64,000 nt of DNA from the NCBI GenBank assembly GCA_035541215.1, contig DATKNV010000032.1, forward strand, positions 29,219 through 93,218. Direction: 5' to 3'. The notes under the pieces were generated by a model. It was not told the DNA's origin. It searched no databases and saw only the letters and a program-made list of their open reading frames with translations. Position numbers and translations under genes: made by a program. Origin of the DNA: DASZHJ01 sp035541215. Its GTDB lineage: Bacteria > Pseudomonadota > Alphaproteobacteria > ATCC43930 > CGMCC-115725. This document shows, in pieces, positions 45,009 to 55,762 of this stretch (its first letter is position 1; every line of letters begins with the position of its first letter).

Positions 45009-46685
45009 TCAGTTCGCCTGGCGGCGCAGGAAGGCGGGAATCTCGAGGAGGTCCTCTTCCGCCTTGCTGACCGTCACGCGATCCGCGGGATCGAGCGGGC
45101 CGAGCCGGGGCTGCTGCGGCTCGGTTCTCGGTGCCGCGGGCTGGGCAGGGGCCGTCGCCGCGGGAGCGGGAAGCGTCGCCGCCGGCGTCGCCGGCTCGGG
45201 CGGCGGCTCGCGGTGCCGTGCAGCGCCGGTGACCCGCTCGAAGAGGCTCGGGCCCCGGACCTTGCGCGGGGCGGCGGGCTTCGCGCCGTTCGTCATCGCC
45301 GCCGCCGCGAAGGGATCGGCGGGAGCGACGACGGGTGCGGCGACGACCACCGGACGCGTCTGCGGCTCGACGGGCTTAGGCGGGATGAAGGAATCCCGCG
45401 CTGCCACCCGGGGCTCGAGCACCTCGGCTTCGACCGGAGGCGCCATGGGCTTCGGCGCCGCTTGTGCCACGGGTTGCGGCGCTGCCTGGACCGCCGACTG
45501 CGGTTGCGCTGACTGAGCCACCGGCTGTGGCTGCGCCATCGCGAGTGCGCTCGTGCCGGCGGTCGCCGGCGCGGGTCCCGCCGCCATCGGCATCGCCGGG
45601 GCAAGCGGCTGCGATGCGGCTACTGCCGCCACCACCGCCGCAGGCTGGACCGCGACCGGCTCGGGTCGGCTGCGGTCGCTCACCAGCGAGATCACCGGAC
45701 GCGGCTGCGCCATGGCGGCGGCGTCGATGCCGGTCGCCACGACGGAGATGCGGATCCGGCCCTCGAGGCTGTCGTCGAAGGTCGAGCCGAAGATGATGTT
45801 CGCCTCGGGGTCGACTTCCTCGCGGATGCGGTTGGCGGCCTCGTCGACCTCGAAGAGGGTCATGTCGGCGCCGCCGGTGATGTTGATGAGGACGCCCCTC
45901 GCCCCCTTCATGGAGACGTCGTCGAGGAGCGGATTCGAGATCGCCGCCTCCGCCGCATCGATCGAGCGCCGATCGCCCTCGGCCTCGCCGGTCCCCATCA
46001 TGGCCTTGCCCATCTCGCCCATGATCGCGCGGATGTCCGCGAAATCGAGGTTGATGAGGCCCGGCATCACCATCAAGTCGGTGACGCCACGCACGCCCGA
46101 ATAGAGGACGTCGTCGGCCATCTTGAAGGCATCGGCGAAGGTCGTCTTCTCGTTCGCCACCCGGAATAGGTTCTGGTTCGGGATGATGATGAGGGTGTCG
46201 ACGTATTTCTGCAGCTCGAGGATTCCGGCCTCCGCGATCCGCATGCGCTGTCCGCCCTCAAACTGGAAGGGCTTGGTGACGACGCCCACGGTGAGAATGC
46301 CGGCCTCGCGCGCGGCGCGTGCGATCACGGGTGCAGCGCCGGTGCCGGTGCCTCCGCCCATGCCCGCGGTGATGAAGACCATGTTGGCGCCGCCGAGCGC
46401 CTCCATGATTTCGTCGAGCGCCTCCTCGGCGGCGATGCGGCCCACGTCCGGGCGCGAGCCTGCGCCGAGGCCGCGGGTCACGCCGATGCCGAGTTGGATC
46501 CGCCTCTCGCAGAGCGACTGCTTCATCGCCTGCGCATCCGTGTTGGTGACGATGAAGTCGCAGCCCACGAGATTGGAGCGGATCATGTTGTTGACCGCGT
46601 TACCGCCGGCGCCGCCGACGCCGATGACGGTGATCCGCGGTTTCAGCTCTTGCTGCTCATGCGGTACCGAGATGTTGATGCTCAT
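45009..46685 (-). CDS. ftsZ: Cell division protein FtsZ
   Basis: A 558-residue tubulin-like GTPase that forms the division ring. The GTP-binding signature GGGTGTGAAP is at residues 110-119, preceded by GVGGAGGNAVNNMI near residue 22. The globular core ends near residue 320. A very long Pro/Ala/Gln-rich linker follows (about 325-540), and the last 16 residues (EEDLLEIPAFLRRQAN) are the conserved C-terminal peptide that binds FtsA and other anchors. Long linkers are common in alphaproteobacterial FtsZ. The gene lies 82 bases after ftsA; that gap holds two strong hairpins. Confidence 0.98.
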   Translation of the reverse strand: MSINISVPHEQQELKPRITVIGVGGAGGNAVNNMIRSNLVGCDFIVTNTDAQAMKQSLCERRIQLGIGVTRGLGAGSRPDVGRIAAEEALDEIMEALGGANMVFITAGMGGGTGTGAAPVIARAAREAGILTVGVVTKPFQFEGGQRMRIAEAGILELQKYVDTLIIIPNQNLFRVANEKTTFADAFKMADDVLYSGVRGVTDLMVMPGLINLDFADIRAIMGEMGKAMMGTGEAEGDRRSIDAAEAAISNPLLDDVSMKGARGVLINITGGADMTLFEVDEAANRIREEVDPEANIIFGSTFDDSLEGRIRISVVATGIDAAAMAQPRPVISLVSDRSRPEPVAVQPAAVVAAVAASQPLAPAMPMAAGPAPATAGTSALAMAQPQPVAQSAQPQSAVQAAPQPVAQAAPKPMAPPVEAEVLEPRVAARDSFIPPKPVEPQTRPVVVAAPVVAPADPFAAAAMTNGAKPAAPRKVRGPSLFERVTGAARHREPPPEPATPAATLPAPAATAPAQPAAPRTEPQQPRLGPLDPADRVTVSKAEEDLLEIPAFLRRQAN

Positions 46686-46712
46686 GCTGTCCTCCGCGTA
46701 GCTCCGCTAATT

Positions 46713-46765
46713 CCGCCGGCCGAGCCGGCGGGTTGGTCCCGGCCCCCGCGGCAAGGGGGGCCGGG
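46713..46765 (-). promoter_or_regulatory. Two hairpins between ftsA and ftsZ
   Basis: CCGCCGGC-CGA-GCCGGCGG (46713-46731) and CCCGGCCCCC / GGGGGCCGGG with a loop of about 8 bases (46738-46765). This is the only sizeable gap in the cluster up to ftsZ. The structures could slow transcription, mark an RNA processing site, or raise ftsZ relative to the upstream genes. Confidence 0.5.
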
Positions 46766-46767
46766 TG

Positions 46768-48021
46768 TCAAAAGTGCTCACGAATCCACACTCCGAAGCG
46801 GCCCATGAAGCCGCTCGGCTCCTCAGCCAGCGCGCGACCCTGCCGCAGAGTCTCCGCGCGTTCCGAAAGTGCGAACTGAACCAGGCCGGCGCTCGTCGCG
46901 AACGCCGGGCCACCCGTTGCCTCGGCGAGCCCCGCGATGCGGAGCGGCTTGCCGATGCGAACCTGCTTGTCGAGAATGAGTCCCGCGAGCTCGCGCACGC
47001 CCGTGAGCTGCGCCGCGCCGCCGGTGAGGACGACACGCCGCCCCGCGAGCTTGTCGAAGCCGCTCGCCTCCAGCGAGTTGCGCACGAGCTCGAATGTCTC
47101 CTCGAGCCGGGGCGAGATGATGCCGACGAGCAGCGATTTCTGGACGTGCGCGACCTCGCCGTCCTCCTCCTCGCCGACCTGGGGCACGCTGATGGTCTCG
47201 CGCTGGTCGCCGGGCGAGGAGACCGCGCTGCCGTGCAGCGTCTTCATGCGCTCGGCGTGCGCGACCGGCGTCGAGAGGCCGCGGGCGATGTCGTTGGTGA
47301 CGTGGATGCCGCCGACGGGAATGCTGTCGGTGAAGACGAGGTTGCCGTCGAAGAAGACCGCGATCCCCGTGGTGCCGCCGCCCATGTCGATGACGGTGAC
47401 GCCGAGCTCGCTCTCGTCGGGAACGAGCGCGGAGAGGCCGGAGCCGTAAGGGCTCACGACGAGAGCCGCGATCTCCAGCCGGCAGCGCGCGATGCAGGTC
47501 GCGAGGTTGCGCACGGCGGCCGAGGTCGCCGCCACGATGTTCATGTTGACGCCGAGGCTCTGGCCGAACATGCCGCGGGGATCCCTGATGCCGCGGCTCC
47601 CGTCGATCGAGAAGCCCACGGGGATCGAGTGGATCACCTCGCGCTCGCCGGCCTCCTTGAGGTGGTAGCCCTGATCGAGAACCCGGCGCATCTCGGCATT
47701 GCCGATCTCGCGGCCGTTGAGCGCGATCTCGGTCTTGACGATGCGCGAGGCGCCAAAGCCGCCGGAAAGGTTCACGACGACCTCCGAGACGGTCTCGCCG
47801 GCCATCTCCTCCGCGGCATGGACGGTCGCGAGAATCGCCTGGCTCGCGGCCTCGATGTCGATGATGAGGCCGCCGCGGACGCCGCGCGAGACCTGATGGC
47901 CGATGCCGACGATGCGCGGCCCCCCGTCCTCGATGCGCGCGAGGAAGCAGCAGAGCTTGCTGCTGCCGATGTCGAGGGCGGCGACGAGGCTGCCGATCGG
48001 GCGCGCCCTGCGCTTCCTCAT
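46768..48021 (-). CDS. ftsA: Cell division protein FtsA
   Basis: A 417-residue actin-like ATPase that anchors FtsZ to the membrane. The phosphate-1 loop is VAALDIGSSKLCCFLARI (residues 13-30), followed by the SHS2 insertion, and VIDMGGGTTGIAVF is the phosphate-2 loop. The C-terminal end FMGRFGVWIREHF is an amphipathic helix, the membrane-targeting sequence. The ATG at 48021 has GGGGAGGA upstream and overlaps the ftsQ stop by 4 bases (ATGA); longer in-frame starts would lie within ftsQ. Confidence 0.97.
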   Translation of the reverse strand: MRKRRARPIGSLVAALDIGSSKLCCFLARIEDGGPRIVGIGHQVSRGVRGGLIIDIEAASQAILATVHAAEEMAGETVSEVVVNLSGGFGASRIVKTEIALNGREIGNAEMRRVLDQGYHLKEAGEREVIHSIPVGFSIDGSRGIRDPRGMFGQSLGVNMNIVAATSAAVRNLATCIARCRLEIAALVVSPYGSGLSALVPDESELGVTVIDMGGGTTGIAVFFDGNLVFTDSIPVGGIHVTNDIARGLSTPVAHAERMKTLHGSAVSSPGDQRETISVPQVGEEEDGEVAHVQKSLLVGIISPRLEETFELVRNSLEASGFDKLAGRRVVLTGGAAQLTGVRELAGLILDKQVRIGKPLRIAGLAEATGGPAFATSAGLVQFALSERAETLRQGRALAEEPSGFMGRFGVWIREHF

Positions 48022-48884
48022 GTATTCCTCCCCGAATTCTTCTTTTTGGGAGCGGCGGGCTTCTCCGGCGCCGCCGCCGATTGCAACACCATCCGGTCGG
48101 GAAGCCGCAGGTCCACTCGACGGATGTCGCGCTCGAGGAGCCCGTAGGTGCGATCCAAGCGAGCGAGCTCGCGCCAAGCCGTCTCCGCGTTCTCCTCCGG
48201 CAGCTCCACGTCGATGCCGTTATCCATGCGCAGATTCCAGCGGCGGTCGGACACGCGCACCGAAGCGGCAACGCGATCCCGGAGCGCGGGCTCCTCCGCG
48301 AGCATGGCGAGGAGCTCCGCGCCCGCCTCGGGCGCGCCTTCTCCCACCAGCACGGGCAAGGACGAGAACTGACCGAGCTGCTCCACCGGCAGCACCTTGC
48401 CCTCCTCGTCGATGAGCTCGAACTTCCCGCCGTGCTGCCAGAGCGCCATCGGCTTGCGCTCGGTGATCTCCACCGCGATCGTGTCCGGCAGCAGCCGCGC
48501 GACTGCGGCCGAGCGCACCCAGGGCAGCGCCTCGAGCCGCGCCCTGGCTTCGACCGGACTCGCTGCGAGGATCGGAGCGCCGCGCTTCACCTGCAGCGCA
48601 CCGAGAATGTCCGCGACCGTCGTGCGGTCGCGGCCCAGGACCATCACGTCCTCGACCGAGAAGCCCGCCGCCGCCGTGAGCGAGAGCGCCTTAGTCTTGC
48701 CGAGCTCGAGCCCCGTCGCGATCCAGCCCGCGCGCTCCGCGGCGAAGAAGCCGCCCGCGAGGATGACGACAGCGGTTCCCGCGATCGCCGCACGCCGGCG
48801 CCAGCGCGAGCCGCCGCGGCGGCGCTGGGTCCGTGCGGGCATCGTCTCGCGCTCGGTCTCGGCGGGAGCGGTCAGAAGTCGCAT
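48018..48884 (-). CDS. ftsQ: Cell division protein FtsQ
   Basis: A 288-residue bitopic protein that links cytoplasmic and periplasmic parts of the divisome. A short Arg-rich cytoplasmic N-terminus is followed by a membrane helix (about residues 32-49) and a POTRA domain (from about residue 70, with VEDVMVLGRDRTTVADILGAL). The FtsQ beta domain holds VRSAAVARLLPDTIAVEITERKPMALW. The gene overlaps ddl by 13 bases and ftsA by 4. Identification rests on both sequence and position. Confidence 0.95.
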   Translation of the reverse strand: MRLLTAPAETERETMPARTQRRRGGSRWRRRAAIAGTAVVILAGGFFAAERAGWIATGLELGKTKALSLTAAAGFSVEDVMVLGRDRTTVADILGALQVKRGAPILAASPVEARARLEALPWVRSAAVARLLPDTIAVEITERKPMALWQHGGKFELIDEEGKVLPVEQLGQFSSLPVLVGEGAPEAGAELLAMLAEEPALRDRVAASVRVSDRRWNLRMDNGIDVELPEENAETAWRELARLDRTYGLLERDIRRVDLRLPDRMVLQSAAAPEKPAAPKKKNSGRNT

Positions 48885-49786
48885 GCCGCGTTCTCCACCA
48901 TCCAGCGCACGAGCGCGGGAAATTCGATGCCGACGTGACGCGCGATGTCCGGCACCAGCGAGGTCGGCGTCATGCCGGGCTGGGTGTTGACCTCCAGCAG
49001 GACCATGCGCCCGGGCTCGCCCTTGGTGTCGTCGTAGCGCAGATCGGCGCGGCTCACGCCGCGGCAGCCGAGCGCGCGATGCGCGCGCAGGGAAATGTCG
49101 AGCGCCTGCTCGTAGGCGCGGGGATGGATCGGGGCCGGCATGAGGTGATCGGAGCCGCCGCGCGTGTATTTCGCGGTGTAGTCGTAGAAGGTCCCGTGCG
49201 CGCGGATCTCGAGCGCGCCGAGCGCCCGGTCGCCCATCACGGCGACGGTGATCTCGCGCCCCGGCACGAAGCGCTCCACGAGCGCCCGCCCATGGCTCCA
49301 GTTCCGCGCCTCCTCGGCCCAGGAGTTGTCGTTAACGCGCACGATGCGCACGCCGACGCTCGAGCCCTCGTTCGCGGGCTTCACCACGAAGGGGCGCGGC
49401 ACCGGATCGCCCTTGGCGAGCTCCTCGCGCGGCACGACCACGCCCTCGGGCACCGGGAGTCCCGCCGCCGCGAAGATCGCCTTCGCCATCGGCTTCTCCA
49501 TCGCGACCGCCGAGGCGAGCACGCCTGAATGCGTGTAGGGAATGCGCAGGAACTCGAGCACGCCCTGGACCGTTCCGTCCTCGCCACCGCGGCCGTGCAG
49601 CGCGTTGAAGACGACGTCGGGCCGCGGCGTCAGCGTCTTCACGAGCGCGTCGATGTCCCGCGTCACGTCGATGGTCTTGACGGCATAGCCCTCGGCCTTG
49701 AGCGCTTTCGCGCATTCCTCGCCGCTCGAGAGCGAGACCTCGCGCTCCGCCGACCAGCCGCCCATGAGCACCGCCACGGTCGTCAT
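48872..49786 (-). CDS. ddl: D-alanine-D-alanine ligase
   Basis: A 304-residue ATP-grasp enzyme that makes D-Ala-D-Ala for the peptidoglycan stem. The N-terminal VAVLMGGWSAEREVSLSSG, the FNALHGRGGEDGTVQG loop and the metal-binding end VLLEVNTQPGMT are typical. KPANEGSSVGV is the ATP-binding glycine-rich loop. It is a type-B-like ligase in length. The gene overlaps murB by 4 bases (ATGA) and ftsQ by 13. Confidence 0.97.
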   Translation of the reverse strand: MTTVAVLMGGWSAEREVSLSSGEECAKALKAEGYAVKTIDVTRDIDALVKTLTPRPDVVFNALHGRGGEDGTVQGVLEFLRIPYTHSGVLASAVAMEKPMAKAIFAAAGLPVPEGVVVPREELAKGDPVPRPFVVKPANEGSSVGVRIVRVNDNSWAEEARNWSHGRALVERFVPGREITVAVMGDRALGALEIRAHGTFYDYTAKYTRGGSDHLMPAPIHPRAYEQALDISLRAHRALGCRGVSRADLRYDDTKGEPGRMVLLEVNTQPGMTPTSLVPDIARHVGIEFPALVRWMVENAACDF

Positions 49787-50724
49787 CGCGGCGCCTCCTG
49801 GAGTCCGAGGGCGGGCCGCCCGATGCGACGAATTTCCCACTCGAGCGCGACGCCGAACTTCTCGAAGACGCGGCGCCGCACCTCCTCGCCGAGACCCTCG
49901 ATGTCCGCGGCGGTGGCGGTGCCGGTGTTGATGAGGAAGTTCGTGTGCTTCTCCGACACCATGGCGCCGCCGCGCCGCAAGCCGCGGCAGCCCGCACGGT
50001 CGATCAGCTCCCAGGCCTTGTGACCCGGCGGATTGGCGAAGGTCGAGCCGCCGGTGCGCGCGCGGATCGGCTGACTCGCCTCGCGCTCGGCCTGGATCTC
50101 CTCCATGCGTTGCTGGATCGCCGCCCGGTCGCCCTCGGCTCCGGCGAGCGTCGCGGCGACGAAGATCCAATCCTCCGCGACGCCGCAGTGGCGGTAGGAG
50201 AGCTGCATCTCCTGCGGGCTCAGAGAGCGGCGGCCGCCAACGGGATCGAGCGCCTGCGCGGAAACCAGGACGTCCTTGATCTCACGGCCATAGGCGCCGG
50301 CATTCATGCGCAGCGCGCCGCCGATAGTGCCGGGGATGCCCGAGAGGAATTCGAGGCCTGCAACCCCGGCCGCGCGGCAGGCGATGGCGACGTTGAGGTC
50401 GAGCACCGCAGCACCGGCAACGACGCGCGTGCCCCCGATCTCGATCGCGGAGAAGCCGCGGCCGAGACGGACCACCACGCCCTCGACGCCACCGTCCCGC
50501 ACAAGGAGGTTGGAAGCGACGCCGATCACGGTGACGGGCACCTCCGGCGGCTTCTTCGCGAGGAACTCCTCGAGATCCTCGACGTCGGCGGGGCGGAACA
50601 TGACTTCGGCCGGACCGCCGACGCGGAACCAGGTGATCCCCGCGAGCGGCGCGCTCTCGGTGAGCCGGCCCCGCACGGCGGGGAGCCGGTCCATGAGACG
50701 CTCGGGCTGGCGCGCGGTCATCAT
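49783..50724 (-). CDS. murB: UDP-N-acetylenolpyruvoylglucosamine reductase
   Basis: A 313-residue FAD enzyme that completes UDP-MurNAc. FAD-binding PP-loop residues are in TVIGVASNLLVRDGGVEGVVV. SGIPGTIGGALRMNAGAYGREI is the MurB core, and RTGGSTFANPPGHKAWELID carries the catalytic serine. The C-terminal substrate-binding domain is complete. The ATG at 50724 overlaps the murC stop by 4 bases; a further in-frame ATG follows at once (MM). Confidence 0.97.
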   Translation of the reverse strand: MMTARQPERLMDRLPAVRGRLTESAPLAGITWFRVGGPAEVMFRPADVEDLEEFLAKKPPEVPVTVIGVASNLLVRDGGVEGVVVRLGRGFSAIEIGGTRVVAGAAVLDLNVAIACRAAGVAGLEFLSGIPGTIGGALRMNAGAYGREIKDVLVSAQALDPVGGRRSLSPQEMQLSYRHCGVAEDWIFVAATLAGAEGDRAAIQQRMEEIQAEREASQPIRARTGGSTFANPPGHKAWELIDRAGCRGLRRGGAMVSEKHTNFLINTGTATAADIEGLGEEVRRRVFEKFGVALEWEIRRIGRPALGLQEAPR

Positions 50725-52160
50725 GCCGCCGTCCCCGTCCCCGCCCGAGGGACCGCGTAGAGCCGGTCGAGCTCGCCCGGCAGTGCCTGCGCCCAATAGG
50801 TGATGGAGCCCGCGCCGAGGCAGACGACATAGTCGCCGGATTTGGCGAGACCCTTGACGAGAGAGGCAAGCTGCTTCGGCCCTTCCAGTGCCTGCACCGC
50901 GCGGTGACCGCGGCTGCGCAATCCCGTCACCAGCGCGTCGCGGTTAATGCCCTCGATCGGCGCCTCGCCCGCGGGATAGATGTCGGCGACCACGACCACG
51001 TCCGCGTCGTTGAAGCAGGTGCAGAATTCGTCGAAGAGATTGGCGACGCGGGTGTAGCGGTGCGGCTGCACCACCGCGATGACCGCGCCCGAGGTGGCCG
51101 CGCGCGCCGCACGCAGGACCGCCGCGATCTCGACGGGGTGGTGGCCATAATCGTCGATGACGGTGATGCCGTGGGACTCGCCGGTCTTGGTGAAGCGGCG
51201 CTTCACGCCCTTGAAGGACGCGAGCGCCGTGCGCACGACCTCGTCGGGGAGCCCCATCTCGTCCGCGACCGCGACCGCCGCGAGCGAGTTCTGCACGTTG
51301 TGCTCGCCGAGCATGGGAAGGCGTAGGCCCGCGATGGTGCGGCTCGTCTCAGAGAGACGGTCGACCAGCACGGCGTCGTAGCGCGCGCCGTCGCGGCCGA
51401 TCTCGACGTTGATCGCCCGCACATCGGCTTGGGGAGAGAAGCCGTAAGTGACGATGCGGCGCTCCGCGAGTTTCGGGATCATCCGCTGTACGACGGGATG
51501 ATCGATGCAGAGCGCCGCGAATCCGTAGAAGGGGATGTTGCCGACGAAGCTCTCGAAGGCCTGCTGCTCCGCCTCGAAGGTGCCGTAGTAGTCGAGATGC
51601 TCGGGGTCGATGTTGGTGACGACGGCGATGGTCGCCGGGAGCTTCACGAAGGTGCCGTCGCTCTCGTCGGCCTCGACCACCATCCAGTCGCCGGCGCCGA
51701 GCCGCGCGTTGGTGCCGTAGGCGTTGATGATGCCGCCGTTGATCACGGTCGGATCGAGCTGCGCGGTCTCCAGCAGCGTGCCGATCATCGAGGTGGTCGT
51801 GGTCTTGCCGTGCGTCCCCGCGACCGCGATCGACCATTTGAGCCGCATGAGCTCGCCCAGCATCTCCGCGCGCCGCACCACCGGGATGAGCCGCGCGCGC
51901 GCCGCCGCCACCTCGGGGTTGTCCGCCTTCACCGCGGAAGAGACGACCACGACCTGCGCCGTGCCGAGATTCTCCGAGCGATGGCCGATCGCGACGCGAA
52001 TGCCCTGCTTCTGCAGGCGCTGCACGTTGGCGCTGTCCGCGAGGTCGCTGCCCTGCACGTCGTAGCCGAGATTGTGCAGAATCTCCGCGATCCCGCTCAT
52101 GCCGATGCCGCCGATGCCCACGAAGTGCAGCGTGCCGATGTCGAGCGGGAGGGCCTTCAT
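50721..52160 (-). CDS. murC: UDP-N-acetylmuramate-L-alanine ligase
   Basis: A 479-residue ATP-dependent ligase that adds the first amino acid of the stem peptide. The N-terminal Rossmann segment HFVGIGGIGMSGIAEIL binds UDP-MurNAc. The P-loop is GTHGKTTT at residues 115-122, and FTKTGESHGITVIDDYGHHPVEI holds the ligase-specific DDYGHHP. Both junctions are 4-base overlaps with murG and murB. Confidence 0.98.
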   Translation of the reverse strand: MKALPLDIGTLHFVGIGGIGMSGIAEILHNLGYDVQGSDLADSANVQRLQKQGIRVAIGHRSENLGTAQVVVVSSAVKADNPEVAAARARLIPVVRRAEMLGELMRLKWSIAVAGTHGKTTTTSMIGTLLETAQLDPTVINGGIINAYGTNARLGAGDWMVVEADESDGTFVKLPATIAVVTNIDPEHLDYYGTFEAEQQAFESFVGNIPFYGFAALCIDHPVVQRMIPKLAERRIVTYGFSPQADVRAINVEIGRDGARYDAVLVDRLSETSRTIAGLRLPMLGEHNVQNSLAAVAVADEMGLPDEVVRTALASFKGVKRRFTKTGESHGITVIDDYGHHPVEIAAVLRAARAATSGAVIAVVQPHRYTRVANLFDEFCTCFNDADVVVVADIYPAGEAPIEGINRDALVTGLRSRGHRAVQALEGPKQLASLVKGLAKSGDYVVCLGAGSITYWAQALPGELDRLYAVPRAGTGTAA

Positions 52161-53254
52161 TGCCGGGCCTCCCCGAGCACGAGATCGGCGAGCCGCTCGG
52201 CGGCATCGGGCCGCCCGAGCGCGAGCGCACGCTTCGCAGCTTCGGCCAGAGTCTCCGGCGCATTCATCAGCGCCGTGAGGCGAGCGGCGAGCGCATCCGC
52301 CGTGAATTCCGCCTGCGGCATCACCCAGGCGGCGCCCGCGGACTCGAGCGCCCGCGCGTTCGCGGTCTGGTGATCGTCGGCGGCGTAGAGATAGGGCACC
52401 AGGATCGCCGGACGCCCGAGCACCGTGAGCTCCGCCACGGTGGAGGCGCCGGAGCGGGTGATCGCGAGCTGCGCGCGGGCGAGGCGCTCCGGCACGTCCT
52501 CGAAGAAGGGCCGCACCTCTGCCGCGATGCCGCTCGCGGCATGTGCCGCGCGGACCGCGTCGAGATCCTCCGGCCGCGCCTGCTGCGAGAGCCGCAGGCG
52601 CCGCTTCAGCGCTGCGTCCAGCCGCGCGAGCGCCGCCGGCACCACCTCGCTGAGAATGCGCGCGCCCTGGCTGCCGCCGAGCACCAGCAGCTCGAACGCT
52701 TCCTCGCCGCGCGACGCTATATAAGGAGTGCCGCGAAGGGCGGCGATGGCGGGACGGACGGGATTGCCGGTCTCGACGATGCGGGCTCGGTCGGCCGCGC
52801 GGATGCCCGCGACCTCTGTAAACGAAGTGGCGATCCGGCGGACGCGTGGCGCCAGGAGACGGTTCGCGCGCCCCAGCAGCGCATTCTGCTCGTGGATCAC
52901 CGTAGGGAGCCTCTGCCGCGTCGCCGCGAGCATCGTCGGCACGGAGGGATATCCGCCGAAGCCCACCACCGCCGAGGGCACGAGGACGCGGAGACGCCGG
53001 CCGGCCTCGAGCGTGCCGAGCGCGAGCTCCGCGAGGCCCAGCGCCTTGCGGAAAATGCCGCCGCCGAAGCGTCCCGCGCGGATGCGGTGGAGGGCGACGT
53101 CCGGAAAGCGCTGGCCGAAAGTCTCGCCGCGGCTGTCGGTCATGAGCGCAACCTTGCGGCCGCGGCTCAGCAAGGCGCGTGCGAGCGCCTCCGCCGGGAA
53201 GATGTGCCCGCCGGTGCCGCCGGCCGCAAGCACGACCACGCCCTCGCCGCTCAT
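52157..53254 (-). CDS. murG: Lipid II-forming N-acetylglucosaminyltransferase
   Basis: A 365-residue peripheral GT-B enzyme that adds GlcNAc to lipid I at the inner face of the membrane. The N-terminal loop VLAAGGTGGHIFPAEALA and the middle motif FGGYPSVPTMLAA are characteristic. VHEQNALLGRANRLL and LGGSQGARILSEVVP (the UDP-GlcNAc loop) complete the picture, with RSGASTVAEL near the C-terminus. It shares 4 bases with both ftsW and murC. Confidence 0.97.
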   Translation of the reverse strand: MSGEGVVVLAAGGTGGHIFPAEALARALLSRGRKVALMTDSRGETFGQRFPDVALHRIRAGRFGGGIFRKALGLAELALGTLEAGRRLRVLVPSAVVGFGGYPSVPTMLAATRQRLPTVIHEQNALLGRANRLLAPRVRRIATSFTEVAGIRAADRARIVETGNPVRPAIAALRGTPYIASRGEEAFELLVLGGSQGARILSEVVPAALARLDAALKRRLRLSQQARPEDLDAVRAAHAASGIAAEVRPFFEDVPERLARAQLAITRSGASTVAELTVLGRPAILVPYLYAADDHQTANARALESAGAAWVMPQAEFTADALAARLTALMNAPETLAEAAKRALALGRPDAAERLADLVLGEARQ

Positions 53255-54371
53255 GTCTCGACCCCGCCGAAGCGGCGCCGCGTGAGCGCCAATGCCATGC
53301 CCATCCCGAGCCCGAGCGCCAGCATCGAGGAGCCGCCGTAGGAGATGAACGGCAGCGTCATGCCCTTGGTCGGCATGAGATGCAGCGTCGAGGCCATGTT
53401 GATCACGGCCTGGAGTCCGAACTGGACGAAGAGGCCGGTCGCCGCGAGCACGACGAAGAAATTGTGCTCCTGCAGCATCCGCGCGAAGCCGCGGAGCACG
53501 ATGAAGGCGAAGAGCGCGACGATGACGAGGCAGGCGACGAGCCCGAGCTCCTCGCCCGCGACCGCGAAGACGAAATCCGCGTGCGCGTCCGGTAGCGAGC
53601 CCTTGACCGTGCCCTCGCCGGGGCCCTGCCCCCAGAGCCCCCCGTGCATGAAGGCTTCCATGGAGCGGTTCACCTGATAGCCGTCGCCGCCGTCGCCGCG
53701 GTCGAAGAACTGGTTGATGCGAAGCGCCACGTGCGAGAAGGTGAAATAGGCGCCGGTGAGCGCGAGCGCGCCGCAGCCCACGCCGGCCACGACCCAGTAG
53801 AGCCGCAGCCCCGCGAGGAAGAACTGCGTGAACCAGACCGCGGCGACGACGACGGCCATGCCGAGATCGGGCTGCTTCACCAGCATGCCCACGACCAGGA
53901 GGAAGAGCCCGATCGCGACGGCATTGCCCGGGAAGCGAGGATTGAGCCGCTGCTCCGAGAACATCCAGGCCGCGACCACCGCGAAGCTCGGCTTCACGAA
54001 TTCCGAGGGCTGCAGCGCGAAGCCCGGGAGATTGATCCAGCGCCGCGCGCCCTTGATCTCGACGCCGCCGACGAAGGTGAAGGCGACGAGCAGCAGCGAG
54101 ACCAGGAACACGACGACCGCGATCCGCCGCACGGTCTTCGGCGTCTGCAGCGAGACCACGAAGAGCGTCGCCGCCGCGAGCGGGAGCACGAGGAAATAGC
54201 GCTTCACGAAGTGCAGGTCGTCGGTGCCGATGCGCTCGGCGACCGCGGGGCTCGCGGCCATCACCAGGAGCGAGCCGAAGCCCACCAGCGCAAGCAGCGC
54301 CGCGAGCGTCCAGCGATCGACGCTCCACCACCACTCCGCGAGCGCGCTGCGATCGGTGCGGGCAAATGCGG

Positions 54372-54375
<4 letters not shown>
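53251..54375 (-). CDS. ftsW: Septal peptidoglycan polymerase FtsW
   Basis: A 374-residue SEDS-family glycosyltransferase that polymerises lipid II at the septum together with FtsI. Ten hydrophobic segments are present. GARRWINLPGFALQPSEFVKP holds the family motif, KQPDLGMAVVV the catalytic-loop Asp region, and MPTKGMTLPFISYGGSSML the C-terminal signature. Start and stop overlap murD and murG by 4 bases each. Confidence 0.97.
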
Positions 54376-55757
<1,382 letters not shown>

Positions 55758-55762
55758 CGCCC

